A stretch of 16,255 nucleotides of DNA, from positions 1 to 16,255 of the forward strand of contig CALBGO010000013.1 of assembly GCA_937894585.1 (NCBI GenBank), in the 5' to 3' direction. Source of the DNA: an uncultured Eubacterium sp. (lineage in GTDB: Bacteria; Bacillota; Clostridia; Peptostreptococcales; Anaerovoracaceae). The notes under the pieces are model-generated. The model ran no database searches. It worked only from the letters and a program-made list of their open reading frames with translations, and had not been told where the DNA came from. Position numbers and translations under genes: made by a program. This document shows positions 1-6,831 of this stretch, in pieces (the stretch's first letter is position 1; every line of letters begins with the position of its first letter).

Positions 1-233
1 AAAACTGGTGCTTATACTTTCGGAATTTTGGGACATTATCAAAAACGCTTGACACCTTTTGAGCCATTTTCGGCACATACTTTTTTGTCTTTTTCCATTT
101 TCGGTTCATATTTTTTCGGATGACGACAATATCCCTGCCCTTTCCCGTGCCAATTCCATATTAATTCGTCGATATTTGTCGATAACATACAGTTTTTCGT
201 CCTTTTTAAAGGATTGTTAATTATTTCTCAGCA
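1..233 (+). promoter_or_regulatory. Upstream region of the antiporter gene with phased direct repeats (possible enhancer sites)
   Basis: No gene is visible here. Two copies of a degenerate 23-bp unit, CCATTTTCGG-N2-CATA-N-TTTTTT, start at 64 and 95. They are 31 bp apart, close to three helical turns, so both lie on the same DNA face. Further down, CGACAATATC at 124-133 is nearly inverted at 171-181 (GATATTTGTCG), and GTCGATA is repeated at 168 and 178. The repeats lie roughly 140-200 bp before the sigma-54 promoter at 234-250. Sigma-54 activators are known to bind paired sites at that kind of distance. The repeats are seen; the enhancer role is inferred, and the activator is not in the window. 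Confidence 0.45.
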
Positions 234-250
234 TTGGCATAGTTGTTGCT
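234..250 (+). promoter_or_regulatory. Sigma-54 (RpoN) type -24/-12 promoter
   Basis: TTGGCA at 234-239 is followed by TTGCT at 246-250. The invariant GG (236-237) and GC (248-249) are exactly 12 bp apart, as in the RpoN consensus TGGCAC-N5-TTGC. The predicted transcript would start near 261, about 52 nt before the ATG at 313. I see no comparably good -35/-10 pair in this gap. Confidence 0.7.
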
Positions 251-312
251 TAATATATGCCTGCACTTATGGAGAAATTCCAAAATGATTGATTAAAGTA
301 AAGGAGAAACAA

Positions 313-1857
313 ATGAACACTCTCAAAGCAGTCATCAAGTTCCTGCCGATTGTCGTATTGGCCGGTCTGATGATGACAGGGCAGGACGCTCTGCTGGCGG
401 CTCCTATCGCCGCAATCGCAGCCGTTGTTGTAGCACGGCTTACAGAAAAAATCACTTTCAAAGAATGTATGGATGCATCTCTTGCGAGCGTCAACAATAT
501 TATTGTTGCGCTGTTTATCCTGATGTTCGCCTATGCAATGGCAAGCGCATTTATGTCTACCGGCGTAGGTGCTTCTGTTGTAAACATTGCACTGTCGCTG
601 GGAATCAATGCCAGACTCTGCGCTGTTGTAGGTCTGTGCGTAACAGGTGTGCTCTCTGTAGCAACCGGTACTTCCTGGGGAACCTTTGCAGCCTGTGCTC
701 CGATTTTTCTGTGGCTGGTACATATTGTAGACCCAAATGCCGCTGCAGACGGAAGTCTGCTTCTTACTACCTGTGCAATCGCAGGCGGCGCATGCTTCGG
801 CGACAACATCGGTCTGATTTCCGATACCACCATCGTATCCTCCGGAATTCAGGGAGTAGAAGTTGTACACAGAATCAGAACCCAGGGCGTATGGTCCGTA
901 TCCTGTCTGGTTCTTGCCGCAATCGCTTTCTTTATTGCAGGCACAGTTATGGGACTTCCGACAGATTCTGTTGAAGCAACCAATGTCATGGATTCCGTGC
1001 CGCCTGAATCTCTGGAATTCCTGGCTGCCGAAAGACCGGAGGCAATCGATCTTCTGAATCAGGTACAGAACGGAGTTCCGACTTATATGATCATCCCTCT
1101 GATTCTGGTAATCGGACTTGCCATTTCCGGTGTCAATACCTTCGCATGTATCGGTTCCGGTATTGTATCCGCTTATATTCTGGGACTGTTTGCGGGAACT
1201 ACCACCCTTCACCCGATCCTCTTAACAGAAGATGCCGATCTTGCAACAGAAGGTCTGCAGGGCTACCTGAATATGTGTATGACAGGTTTTGCCGATGCAG
1301 GCGCCTGGGTAGTCGTTATGATGATGTGGGTTGCTGCCTTCGGCGGAATTATGGGTAAAATGGGCGCATTCGATCCGCTTGCAAAGCTGGTTGTAAAGCT
1401 GTCCAGAAATGTAAGAACCCTGATGGGCTGGAACGGTGTGCTCTGCCTTGCCGGCAATGCGATTTTGTCTGACGAAATGGCGCAGATTGTAACTGTAGGA
1501 CCGATTATCAAGCAGATTACCGATGAAAATGTGGAAGCTGAAACAGAAGAGGATATGTACAAACTGAAGCTGAGAAACGCTACTTTCGGAGATGCAATGG
1601 GCGTATTCGGCTCTCAGCTGGTTCCATGGCATGTATATCTGGGCTTCTATGTGGGTATTGCGAAAGGCGTATATCCTCTGTTTAAATTTACCAACACTGA
1701 CTTTATCAAATTCAACTTTATGGCTATGATTGCCGTAGGCTCCATGCTGCTTCTGACCTTCACAGGTCTTGACAGATTCGTTCCGCTGTTCGGACTGCCG
1801 AGAGAACCGAAGGTAAGACTGAAAAAGGTAGACAAAAAAGGCGAAAACGCTGCATAA
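313..1857 (+). CDS. NhaC-family Na+/H+ (or substrate/Na+) antiporter
   Basis: This 514-residue integral membrane protein is hydrophobic throughout, with about a dozen potential membrane segments. It belongs to the NhaC/ion transporter superfamily. Family signatures are ATGTSWGT (residues 117-124) and CFGDNIGLISDTT (161-173), plus a second-half SDEMAQIV and a LVPWHVYLGF segment. Family members exchange Na+ for H+, and some (MleN-like) exchange organic acids, so the substrate cannot be read from sequence. An ATG at 289 is in frame, but 313 has AAGGAG at 301-306 with 6-nt spacing and gives the usual N-terminus. The gene stands alone behind a sigma-54 promoter, an unusual control for a housekeeping sodium pump; in Clostridia such control often goes with catabolic genes. 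A metabolite-linked antiport is therefore possible. Family assignment is firm, substrate unknown. Confidence 0.85.
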   Translation: MNTLKAVIKFLPIVVLAGLMMTGQDALLAAPIAAIAAVVVARLTEKITFKECMDASLASVNNIIVALFILMFAYAMASAFMSTGVGASVVNIALSLGINARLCAVVGLCVTGVLSVATGTSWGTFAACAPIFLWLVHIVDPNAAADGSLLLTTCAIAGGACFGDNIGLISDTTIVSSGIQGVEVVHRIRTQGVWSVSCLVLAAIAFFIAGTVMGLPTDSVEATNVMDSVPPESLEFLAAERPEAIDLLNQVQNGVPTYMIIPLILVIGLAISGVNTFACIGSGIVSAYILGLFAGTTTLHPILLTEDADLATEGLQGYLNMCMTGFADAGAWVVVMMMWVAAFGGIMGKMGAFDPLAKLVVKLSRNVRTLMGWNGVLCLAGNAILSDEMAQIVTVGPIIKQITDENVEAETEEDMYKLKLRNATFGDAMGVFGSQLVPWHVYLGFYVGIAKGVYPLFKFTNTDFIKFNFMAMIAVGSMLLLTFTGLDRFVPLFGLPREPKVRLKKVDKKGENAA

Positions 1858-1870
1858 ATCCTGCAAGGTT

Positions 1871-1988
1871 GTATAAATTCTGCCGCCGGACTGCCGAAAG
1901 CAAACTGTCAAAACAGCAAACTGCTGAACGCCTCAGCAGTCCGGAAAGGGATAACCTCTCTTTTATCCTCCGGCAGGCAGGATTATAC
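1871..1988 (+). other. Structured 3' region after the antiporter gene
   Basis: Several nested inverted repeats lie between the antiporter stop and its terminator. GTATAAATTCTGCC at 1871-1884 is imperfectly complementary to the segment ending GGATTATAC at 1980-1988. Inside it, CCGGACTGC (1886-1894) pairs with GCAGTCCGG (1936-1944), and GGATAA pairs with TTATCC around 1950-1969. Together they could fold into a multibranched RNA. There is no coding signal, and I recognise no RNA family. Confidence 0.35.
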
Positions 1989-2004
1989 CGCGGTAAAAAG
2001 AACT

Positions 2005-2055
2005 AAAAAAAGAGCTTTGCAGTGAACGGAAATTCCGTTTACCCAAAGCTCTTTT
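2005..2055. terminator. Bidirectional intrinsic terminator
   Basis: AAAAGAGCTTTG pairs with CAAAGCTCTTTT, and the inner arms AACGGA and TCCGTT extend the stem. It is A-rich on the left and T-rich on the right, so it ends in a U-tract on either strand. It sits between the convergent antiporter (+) and flavodiiron (-) genes and can serve both. Confidence 0.85.
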
Positions 2056-2089
2056 CTATTATTTATCGTTTTGAAATTCTCATGCTGTT

Positions 2090-3295
2090 TTACTTCACCA
2101 AGCTCATCGATTCAATCAGACTGTCTGCCAGATCAGAAAGCTCTGCATAAGTATTTTCATTTAAAGCCGAAAGAATGGTCATCTGCTCATTCAGCACTGT
2201 AATTTCCTTCATTTCATCAAGCTGAGAAATCATAGAAGGTCCTGACTGCGGCGCCCATGTGCCGCTTCCCACTACGCCGGCGATGCGTTTCTGCAGATTC
2301 AGCGCTTTCATATCATCGATAAAATTCTGCATCGGCGGAAATACATTCAAATTATAGGTCGCAGACAGCAGTGCCATATGGCTGTATTTGAACACATCTG
2401 AAATCAGATAGGATACATGACTTACAGAAACATCGTGCAGTACAATATCCGTCATGCCCCGTTCACAAAGCATACCTGCCAGAATATATGCAGCGCTTTC
2501 TGTATTGCCGTACATAGAGCCGTAAGCAATTACAACTCCTTTTTCCTCCGGTTCATAAGAAGACCATTTCAGATATTTTTCTAAAATATAACCCAGATCC
2601 TTTCTCCAGACCGGACCGTGCAGCGGGCAGATATATTTAATATCCAGGCCCGAAGCTTTTTTCAGAAGGCGCTGCACCTGAGGACCGTATTTTCCGACGA
2701 TATTGGTATAATACCTTCTGGCATCATCCAGCCAGTCTCTGTCAAAATCCACTTCGTCGGCAAAAAGTTTTCCATCCAGAGATCCGAAGGATCCGAAAGC
2801 ATCTGCCGAGAACAGAATCCCGTCTGTACTGTCAAAGGATACCATAGCCTCCGGCCAGTGCACCATCTGTGCGAATACAAAGCTGAACTTATGCTTACCG
2901 AAAGAAATACTGTCTCCTTCCTTTACCTCTCTGATATTACCGGTCGGAAATCCGAACTGGTTCATCATCATCGTCGCCTTTTCTGTACAGATAATCTGTG
3001 TCTCCGGATGATGCATCAGCACCAGCTCGATAGATGCGCCATGATCAGGCTCCATATGGTTCACAATCAAATAATCCAGTTTTCTGCCGTTTAATACATA
3101 TTCCACATTTTCTATGAACTGTCTGGAAACGGACCAGTCTGCCGTATCGATCAAGACCGTTTTCTCATCCAGCAGAAGATAGGAATTATAAGATGTTCCT
3201 CTCGGAATCGGATGAATGTTTTCAAACAGATTCAGTCTTTTATCATTTGCCCCTACCCAGTATAAATCTTCTGTTACCTTTCTAACACACTGCAT
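2090..3295 (-). CDS. Flavodiiron protein (A-type flavoprotein, O2/NO reductase)
   Basis: This 401-residue cytoplasmic enzyme reduces O2 to water and/or NO to N2O using electrons from rubredoxin. Residues 1-250 are the metallo-beta-lactamase-like diiron domain. All expected ligands are present: H80-x-E82-x-D84-H85 (in NHMEPDHGAS), H146 (MVHWPE), D165 (SADAFG) and H226 (CPLHGP). Residues 253-395 are the flavodoxin FMN domain, with the phosphate loop at about YGSMYGNTES and the later GSGTWAPQSG. There is no C-terminal rubredoxin or flavin-reductase extension, so this is a class A enzyme. The ATG at 3295 is preceded by AAGGAGG inside the end of the upstream gene, and the upstream stop is one base away, so the two are translationally coupled. 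The upstream gene supplies a rubredoxin domain, the family's usual donor. O2 versus NO preference cannot be told from sequence. Confidence 0.93.
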   Translation of the reverse strand: MQCVRKVTEDLYWVGANDKRLNLFENIHPIPRGTSYNSYLLLDEKTVLIDTADWSVSRQFIENVEYVLNGRKLDYLIVNHMEPDHGASIELVLMHHPETQIICTEKATMMMNQFGFPTGNIREVKEGDSISFGKHKFSFVFAQMVHWPEAMVSFDSTDGILFSADAFGSFGSLDGKLFADEVDFDRDWLDDARRYYTNIVGKYGPQVQRLLKKASGLDIKYICPLHGPVWRKDLGYILEKYLKWSSYEPEEKGVVIAYGSMYGNTESAAYILAGMLCERGMTDIVLHDVSVSHVSYLISDVFKYSHMALLSATYNLNVFPPMQNFIDDMKALNLQKRIAGVVGSGTWAPQSGPSMISQLDEMKEITVLNEQMTILSALNENTYAELSDLADSLIESMSLVK

Positions 3296-3296
3296 A

Positions 3297-5219
3297 TTAT
3301 GCCTCCTTTTCCTTTTCAACCTCAATAAACGCCTCGCGCCCTTCACCGCACATCGGACAGATCCACTCTTCCGGAAGTGCCTCAAATACAGTTCCCGGAC
3401 TTACGCCGTTTTCCGGATCACCGACCGCAGGATCATATTCATATCCGCATCCGTCGCAGACAAAAGTGGTCCAAGGAGACGGTTCCTTTTTCATCGTTGC
3501 TTTTCTCATCTTCACTTTCGGCGGAGCCGGTTTCTTTTCACCGCCATCAGAAAGCGCCTTTGTCAGAAGAGGAAGAATCTCCAGCACATCGCCTACAATT
3601 CCATAATCTGCATTCTTGAAAATCGGTGCGTTCTTGCTGCTGTTGATTGCCACGATTGTTGTCGCATTGATAATTCCCTTCAGATGCTGACCTGCACCGG
3701 AAATTCCGCAGGCGATATACAGATTTCCGTCAAATTTCTGACCGCTCATACCCACATATCTGTCGAGAGGCACATATTTCAGAGTTTCTGCCACCGGTCT
3801 TGATGAGCCGATTGCCGCACCTGCCTGATAAGCCAGTTCTTCGATCAGCTTCATATTCTCTTTATCGCCGATACCCTTTCCTGCGCTGACAACTCTGTCC
3901 GCAAGGGTAATCGGCGTCATCGGATCAACGGTCACATCGAAGGCAAATCCGTCGTTTTTCAACGCTTCTACCAGAGCCTCCACTTTTTCTGCAGCCGTTC
4001 CTTTATCAAACATAATCTTCTTTCTCTGACCGGTCAACGGTCCTTTTTTCTGCGGAACTCCACCTGCCGTCTTCGGCGCTTTTCCAATAATGTGAGATGC
4101 AATGACCACTCTCTGGATTTCATTAGTACCTTCATAAATTGTACAGATTTTTGCATCCCTGTAGGCTCTTTCCACTTCCATGCCTTTCAGATACCCTGTA
4201 CCGCCGAACAGCTGCAGGGCATCGTTGACAATCTCCAGACAGATGTCTGATGCGTACTGCTTCGCCATGGCCGATTCCATTCCATAAGGCTCATGATGCT
4301 CTTTCAATTCGGCTGCACTGTATACAAGAAATCTGGCACATCTGATTTTTGTCGCCATATCTGCAATCTTAAAGGAATTTATTTGCTGATGTGCGATCGG
4401 AAGTCCGAATTGCTCTCTTTCTTTTGCATATTCGACTGCATGTTCAAATGCGCCCTGTGCAATTCCAAGCGCCTGGGAAGCGATTCCGATTCTGCCGCCA
4501 TCTAAAGTGGCCATCGCAATTTTGAAGCCCTCACCTTCTTTTCCCAGGAGATTCTCCTTCGGCACTTTTACATCGTTGAAAACCAGCTCCGCTGTGGAGG
4601 AAGAACGAATACCCATTTTATCGTAGTGATCTCCGAAGGTAAATCCTTCCCAGCCTTTCTCTACAATAAAGGCGCTGATACCCCGGGTTCCGATTCCCGG
4701 TGTCGTAACTGCAAAGACGATATACGTATCTGCAATCGGCGCGTTAGTAATAAAAATCTTACCGCCGTTTAAAATATAATAATCGCCCTTCAATACAGCT
4801 GTAGTTTCTGTGCCGCCGGCATCGCTTCCCGCATTTGGTTCTGTCAGGCCGAATGCGCCCAGTTTTTCACCTTTTGCCAGAGGAACCAGGTATTTCTTCT
4901 TCTGTTCTTCTGTGCCGTATGCCAGAATTGGATAAGTTCCCAGTGAAACATGAGCGGAAAGAATTACCCCCGCGCCGCCGTCCACTCTTGCCAGCTCTTC
5001 CACTGCAATGGCATAGCTCATGACATCCATACCTGCGCCGCCGTATTTCTTCGGATACGGAATTCCCATCAGCCCCATTTCTGCTAGTTTTTTTATCATA
5101 TCATGGGGAAATTCGTTGTTCTGATCCAGCATAAATGCAATCGGCTTTACTTCCGCCTCTGCAAAGGCTCTGATCTTTTCCCTGAATTCTTCATGCCCCT
5201 GTGTTGTCTTGAATAACAT
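3297..5219 (-). CDS. Fusion: acyl-CoA dehydrogenase + EtfA C-terminal FAD domain + rubredoxin
   Basis: The 640-residue product has three parts. Residues 1-380 form a complete acyl-CoA dehydrogenase with FGLTEPNAGSDAGG, the FAD/substrate segments and the catalytic Glu363 in IYEGTNEIQR. After a linker, about 435-555 match the FAD-binding C-terminal domain of ETF alpha (VVSAGKGIG, GSSRPVAET, LYIACGISGAGQHLKG, NADYGIVGDVLEILP). Residues 583-635 are rubredoxin with C588-x2-C591-G and C621-P-x-C624-G. The ETF alpha N-terminal domain is absent and no etfB lies nearby. The chain can therefore carry electrons from acyl-CoA through two FADs to an iron centre internally. The start at 5219 is supported by AGGAGG at about 5228-5233; an in-frame ATG at 5348 would run through the operator. 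It is the first gene of an operon with the flavodiiron protein. Domain identities are clear; chain length and electron route are inferred. Confidence 0.92.
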   Translation of the reverse strand: MLFKTTQGHEEFREKIRAFAEAEVKPIAFMLDQNNEFPHDMIKKLAEMGLMGIPYPKKYGGAGMDVMSYAIAVEELARVDGGAGVILSAHVSLGTYPILAYGTEEQKKKYLVPLAKGEKLGAFGLTEPNAGSDAGGTETTAVLKGDYYILNGGKIFITNAPIADTYIVFAVTTPGIGTRGISAFIVEKGWEGFTFGDHYDKMGIRSSSTAELVFNDVKVPKENLLGKEGEGFKIAMATLDGGRIGIASQALGIAQGAFEHAVEYAKEREQFGLPIAHQQINSFKIADMATKIRCARFLVYSAAELKEHHEPYGMESAMAKQYASDICLEIVNDALQLFGGTGYLKGMEVERAYRDAKICTIYEGTNEIQRVVIASHIIGKAPKTAGGVPQKKGPLTGQRKKIMFDKGTAAEKVEALVEALKNDGFAFDVTVDPMTPITLADRVVSAGKGIGDKENMKLIEELAYQAGAAIGSSRPVAETLKYVPLDRYVGMSGQKFDGNLYIACGISGAGQHLKGIINATTIVAINSSKNAPIFKNADYGIVGDVLEILPLLTKALSDGGEKKPAPPKVKMRKATMKKEPSPWTTFVCDGCGYEYDPAVGDPENGVSPGTVFEALPEEWICPMCGEGREAFIEVEKEKEA

Positions 5220-5306
5220 ATGTTCTACCTCCTGTTCCTGTTTCGTTCCCCCTGCAAATTTCTGCGCTATGGTTTCCACAGTATTTATGTTTATATGTTT
5301 GTTTTT

Positions 5307-5349
5307 ATTATACTTGTCAGAATTTTTAGAAGCTGTGGCATTTGCCACA
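5307..5349 (-). promoter_or_regulatory. Activator-dependent promoter of the dehydrogenase-flavodiiron operon
   Basis: A perfect -10 box, TATAAT, lies on the minus strand at 5307-5312. The hexamer 17 bp upstream (CAGCTT) is a poor -35. With transcription starting near 5300 (an A), the centre of the dyad at 5334-5349 falls at -41.5, the classic class II position of Crp/Fnr activators. A weak -35 plus a site at -41.5 is what an activated promoter looks like. Confidence 0.65.
5334..5349. promoter_or_regulatory. Crp/Fnr-type operator dyad
   Basis: TGTGGCATTTGCCACA has perfect 7-bp arms around a TT centre. The TGTGG-N6-CCACA layout keeps the 5-6-5 spacing of Crp/Fnr sites (TGTGA-N6-TCACA) with an altered fifth base. 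It lies between the operon and a divergent Crp/Fnr gene, so the regulator is the obvious ligand. Its centre is at -41.5 for the operon and about -29.5 for the regulator, suggesting activation of the first and self-repression of the second. Confidence 0.75.
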
Positions 5350-5355
5350 ATTCTG

Positions 5356-5364
5356 TGATAAAAT
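5356..5364 (+). promoter_or_regulatory. Extended -10 promoter of the Crp/Fnr regulator
   Basis: TGATAAAAT fits an extended -10 (TG-N-TAAAAT) with no good -35 upstream. Transcription would begin near 5371, only about 17 nt before the ATG. The operator dyad overlaps the position of the missing -35. Confidence 0.5.
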
Positions 5365-5387
5365 TTTATAAAAGGGAGGAGATTTCT

Positions 5388-6041
5388 ATGCCGAAAAAAC
5401 GTTATTTCGATTACAACATTTCAAAAGAATCTATTTCAAAAATGATTACCTGTTTTACCCCTCAGTTTAAAGAGTTTCAAGCAGGTGAAACGATCCTTGC
5501 TTATTCTGACGAAGGAGAAAAAATCGGTATTTTCCTTTCAGGAGAAGGCAGTCTGCATTATATCAGTGAACAAGGCGAATCCAGCCTTCTTGAGGTTTAC
5601 CGCGAAGGCGATCTTTTCGGTGATGTTTTCTTTCTGCCGCTGGAAAACTATGAATATCTGGTTACTGCAAAAACAGCCTGCCGGATTGTGTTCATCAACT
5701 ACAATCACCTGATTACGCCCTGCCAGAAGGTCTGCCCGCACCATTCACAGCTGATTAACAATCTCTTTCTGATGACGGCACAGAAAGCCCAGGAGCTTAC
5801 GCTGCATATCAGTTTTTTAAGTCATCCCACTACCCGCAAAAAACTCATCGCCTATCTGCAATATGTGAAAAATTCCTATGGTGTCTCGGAACATGAGTCT
5901 TTTGAAATTCCAATGACACTGGGCGCCCTTTCTGAATATCTTTGCGTAGAGCGAACCGCCATGATGCGTGAAATCAGACTTCTAAAGCAGGACGGCATTC
6001 TCTCCTCCGATAGAAGGACCTTCCGGTTTCTGAAAGAATAG
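5388..6041 (+). CDS. Crp/Fnr-family transcriptional regulator
   Basis: The product is 217 residues. About 25-110 form a cyclic-nucleotide-binding-like beta barrel (FQAGETIL, GIFLSGEGSLHYIS, YREGDLFGDVFF). A dimer helix follows at about 118-145. Residues 147-215 are a winged helix-turn-helix (LGALSEYLCVERTAMMREIRLLKQ region). Between barrel and helix is P-C112-x3-C116-P-H-H. From memory, a TPC-x3-C-x2-H signature is common in a large Clostridia clade of Crp/Fnr proteins; whether it binds a metal or cofactor is not known to me. The N-terminal Fnr cysteine cluster for a 4Fe-4S centre is absent. The start at 5388 follows GGGAGGA with 7-nt spacing. The gene is divergent from the dehydrogenase-flavodiiron operon and probably controls it through the shared dyad. 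The inducer is unknown; O2, NO, redox state or an acyl-CoA are all conceivable. Confidence 0.9.
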   Translation: MPKKRYFDYNISKESISKMITCFTPQFKEFQAGETILAYSDEGEKIGIFLSGEGSLHYISEQGESSLLEVYREGDLFGDVFFLPLENYEYLVTAKTACRIVFINYNHLITPCQKVCPHHSQLINNLFLMTAQKAQELTLHISFLSHPTTRKKLIAYLQYVKNSYGVSEHESFEIPMTLGALSEYLCVERTAMMREIRLLKQDGILSSDRRTFRFLKE

Positions 6042-6097
6042 GCTTATAGCATTTATAGCCCCAATAAATATGCAGATTGCAGAAAAGATGCAAAATG

Positions 6098-6147
6098 AAA
6101 AGGATACCGAAATACCGAGAAAATCTGTCCCCGCACAGTATCCTTTT
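6098..6147. terminator. Bidirectional intrinsic terminator
   Basis: AAAAGGATAC at 6098-6107 pairs with GTATCCTTTT at 6138-6147 around a 30-nt loop. It lies between the convergent regulator (+) and phoU (-) and gives U-rich ends on both strands. The loop is long, so efficiency is uncertain. Confidence 0.7.
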
Positions 6148-6168
6148 CTATACTTTAATACCCGTCTT

Positions 6169-6831
6169 TTATTTTACTTTCCGAAGCTCATCGCTTAAGT
6201 GCTCGCCGGTAATGGAAAATTCCACCCATTCCGCCACATTCACCGCATGGTCGCCGATTCGTTCCAGATACTTTGCTATCATCAGAAGATCCAGAGAAAG
6301 CTCCGCACCGGCTTCTTCTTTGCGAATCAGATTGACAATTTCTTTTTTCACTTCCTCAAAGTGATTATCCACGATATCGTCATCTTTCATTACGCTGTGA
6401 GCCAGGCTCAAATCTCTGTTGACAAAGGATTTGACGGCATCGGTCACCATTGCGGAAGCTGCCTGCCCCATAGCGCTGATATGGGTGTGATCTTTGGTAT
6501 GATCGCCTTCGATAAAACCTGCGATTTCGGCTATATCGGAAGCCTGATCGCCGATTCTCTCCAAATCGGAAATCATTTTCAGCGCAGAGGAAATAGTGCG
6601 CAGATCCCTTGCCACCGGCTGCTGCTGCAGCAGAAGCTTAAAGCACATACTTTCTATTTCCCGCTCTTTTTCGTCGATTTCCCTGTCGGTGTCTGCTACC
6701 AGCTTCAGAAGTCCGCGATTGTCTTCAAGCAGCCCTTTTACTGCGTTTGAAATTGCAAGCTCACACAGACTTCCCATTTTTATCAGTTCTACATTAAGCA
6801 GTGCAAGCTGCTCGTCGAATTTGCTTCTCAT
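6169..6831 (-). CDS. phoU: Phosphate signalling/transport accessory protein PhoU
   Basis: The 220-residue, all-helical cytoplasmic protein has two PhoU repeats. The metal-binding signatures ERIGDQASDIAE (first repeat) and ERIGDHAVNVAEW (second repeat) are both intact. PhoU proteins link the PstSCAB transporter to the PhoR/PhoB-type sensor and limit phosphate uptake. It is the last gene of the pst operon. Its ATG shares one base with the pstB stop (TGATG on the minus strand), so translation is coupled. A bidirectional terminator follows. No phoR/phoP pair lies in the window. Confidence 0.95.
   Translation of the reverse strand: MRSKFDEQLALLNVELIKMGSLCELAISNAVKGLLEDNRGLLKLVADTDREIDEKEREIESMCFKLLLQQQPVARDLRTISSALKMISDLERIGDQASDIAEIAGFIEGDHTKDHTHISAMGQAASAMVTDAVKSFVNRDLSLAHSVMKDDDIVDNHFEEVKKEIVNLIRKEEAGAELSLDLLMIAKYLERIGDHAVNVAEWVEFSITGEHLSDELRKVK

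Noticed and set aside
250..1212. Long Cys/Ser/Asn-rich minus-strand frame opposite the antiporter
   Set aside because: It mirrors the antiporter reading frame, has low-quality composition and no ribosome binding site; the plus-strand product has clear family motifs.
3296..3385. N-terminal extension of the flavodiiron protein to 3385
   Set aside because: The basic 30-residue extension lies inside the rubredoxin coding region; ATG 3295 has AAGGAGG and gives the standard start.
5220..5348. N-terminal extension of the dehydrogenase fusion to an ATG at 5348
   Set aside because: It would translate through the operator and -10 box; the ATG at 5219 has a strong AGGAGG and matches the family N-terminus.
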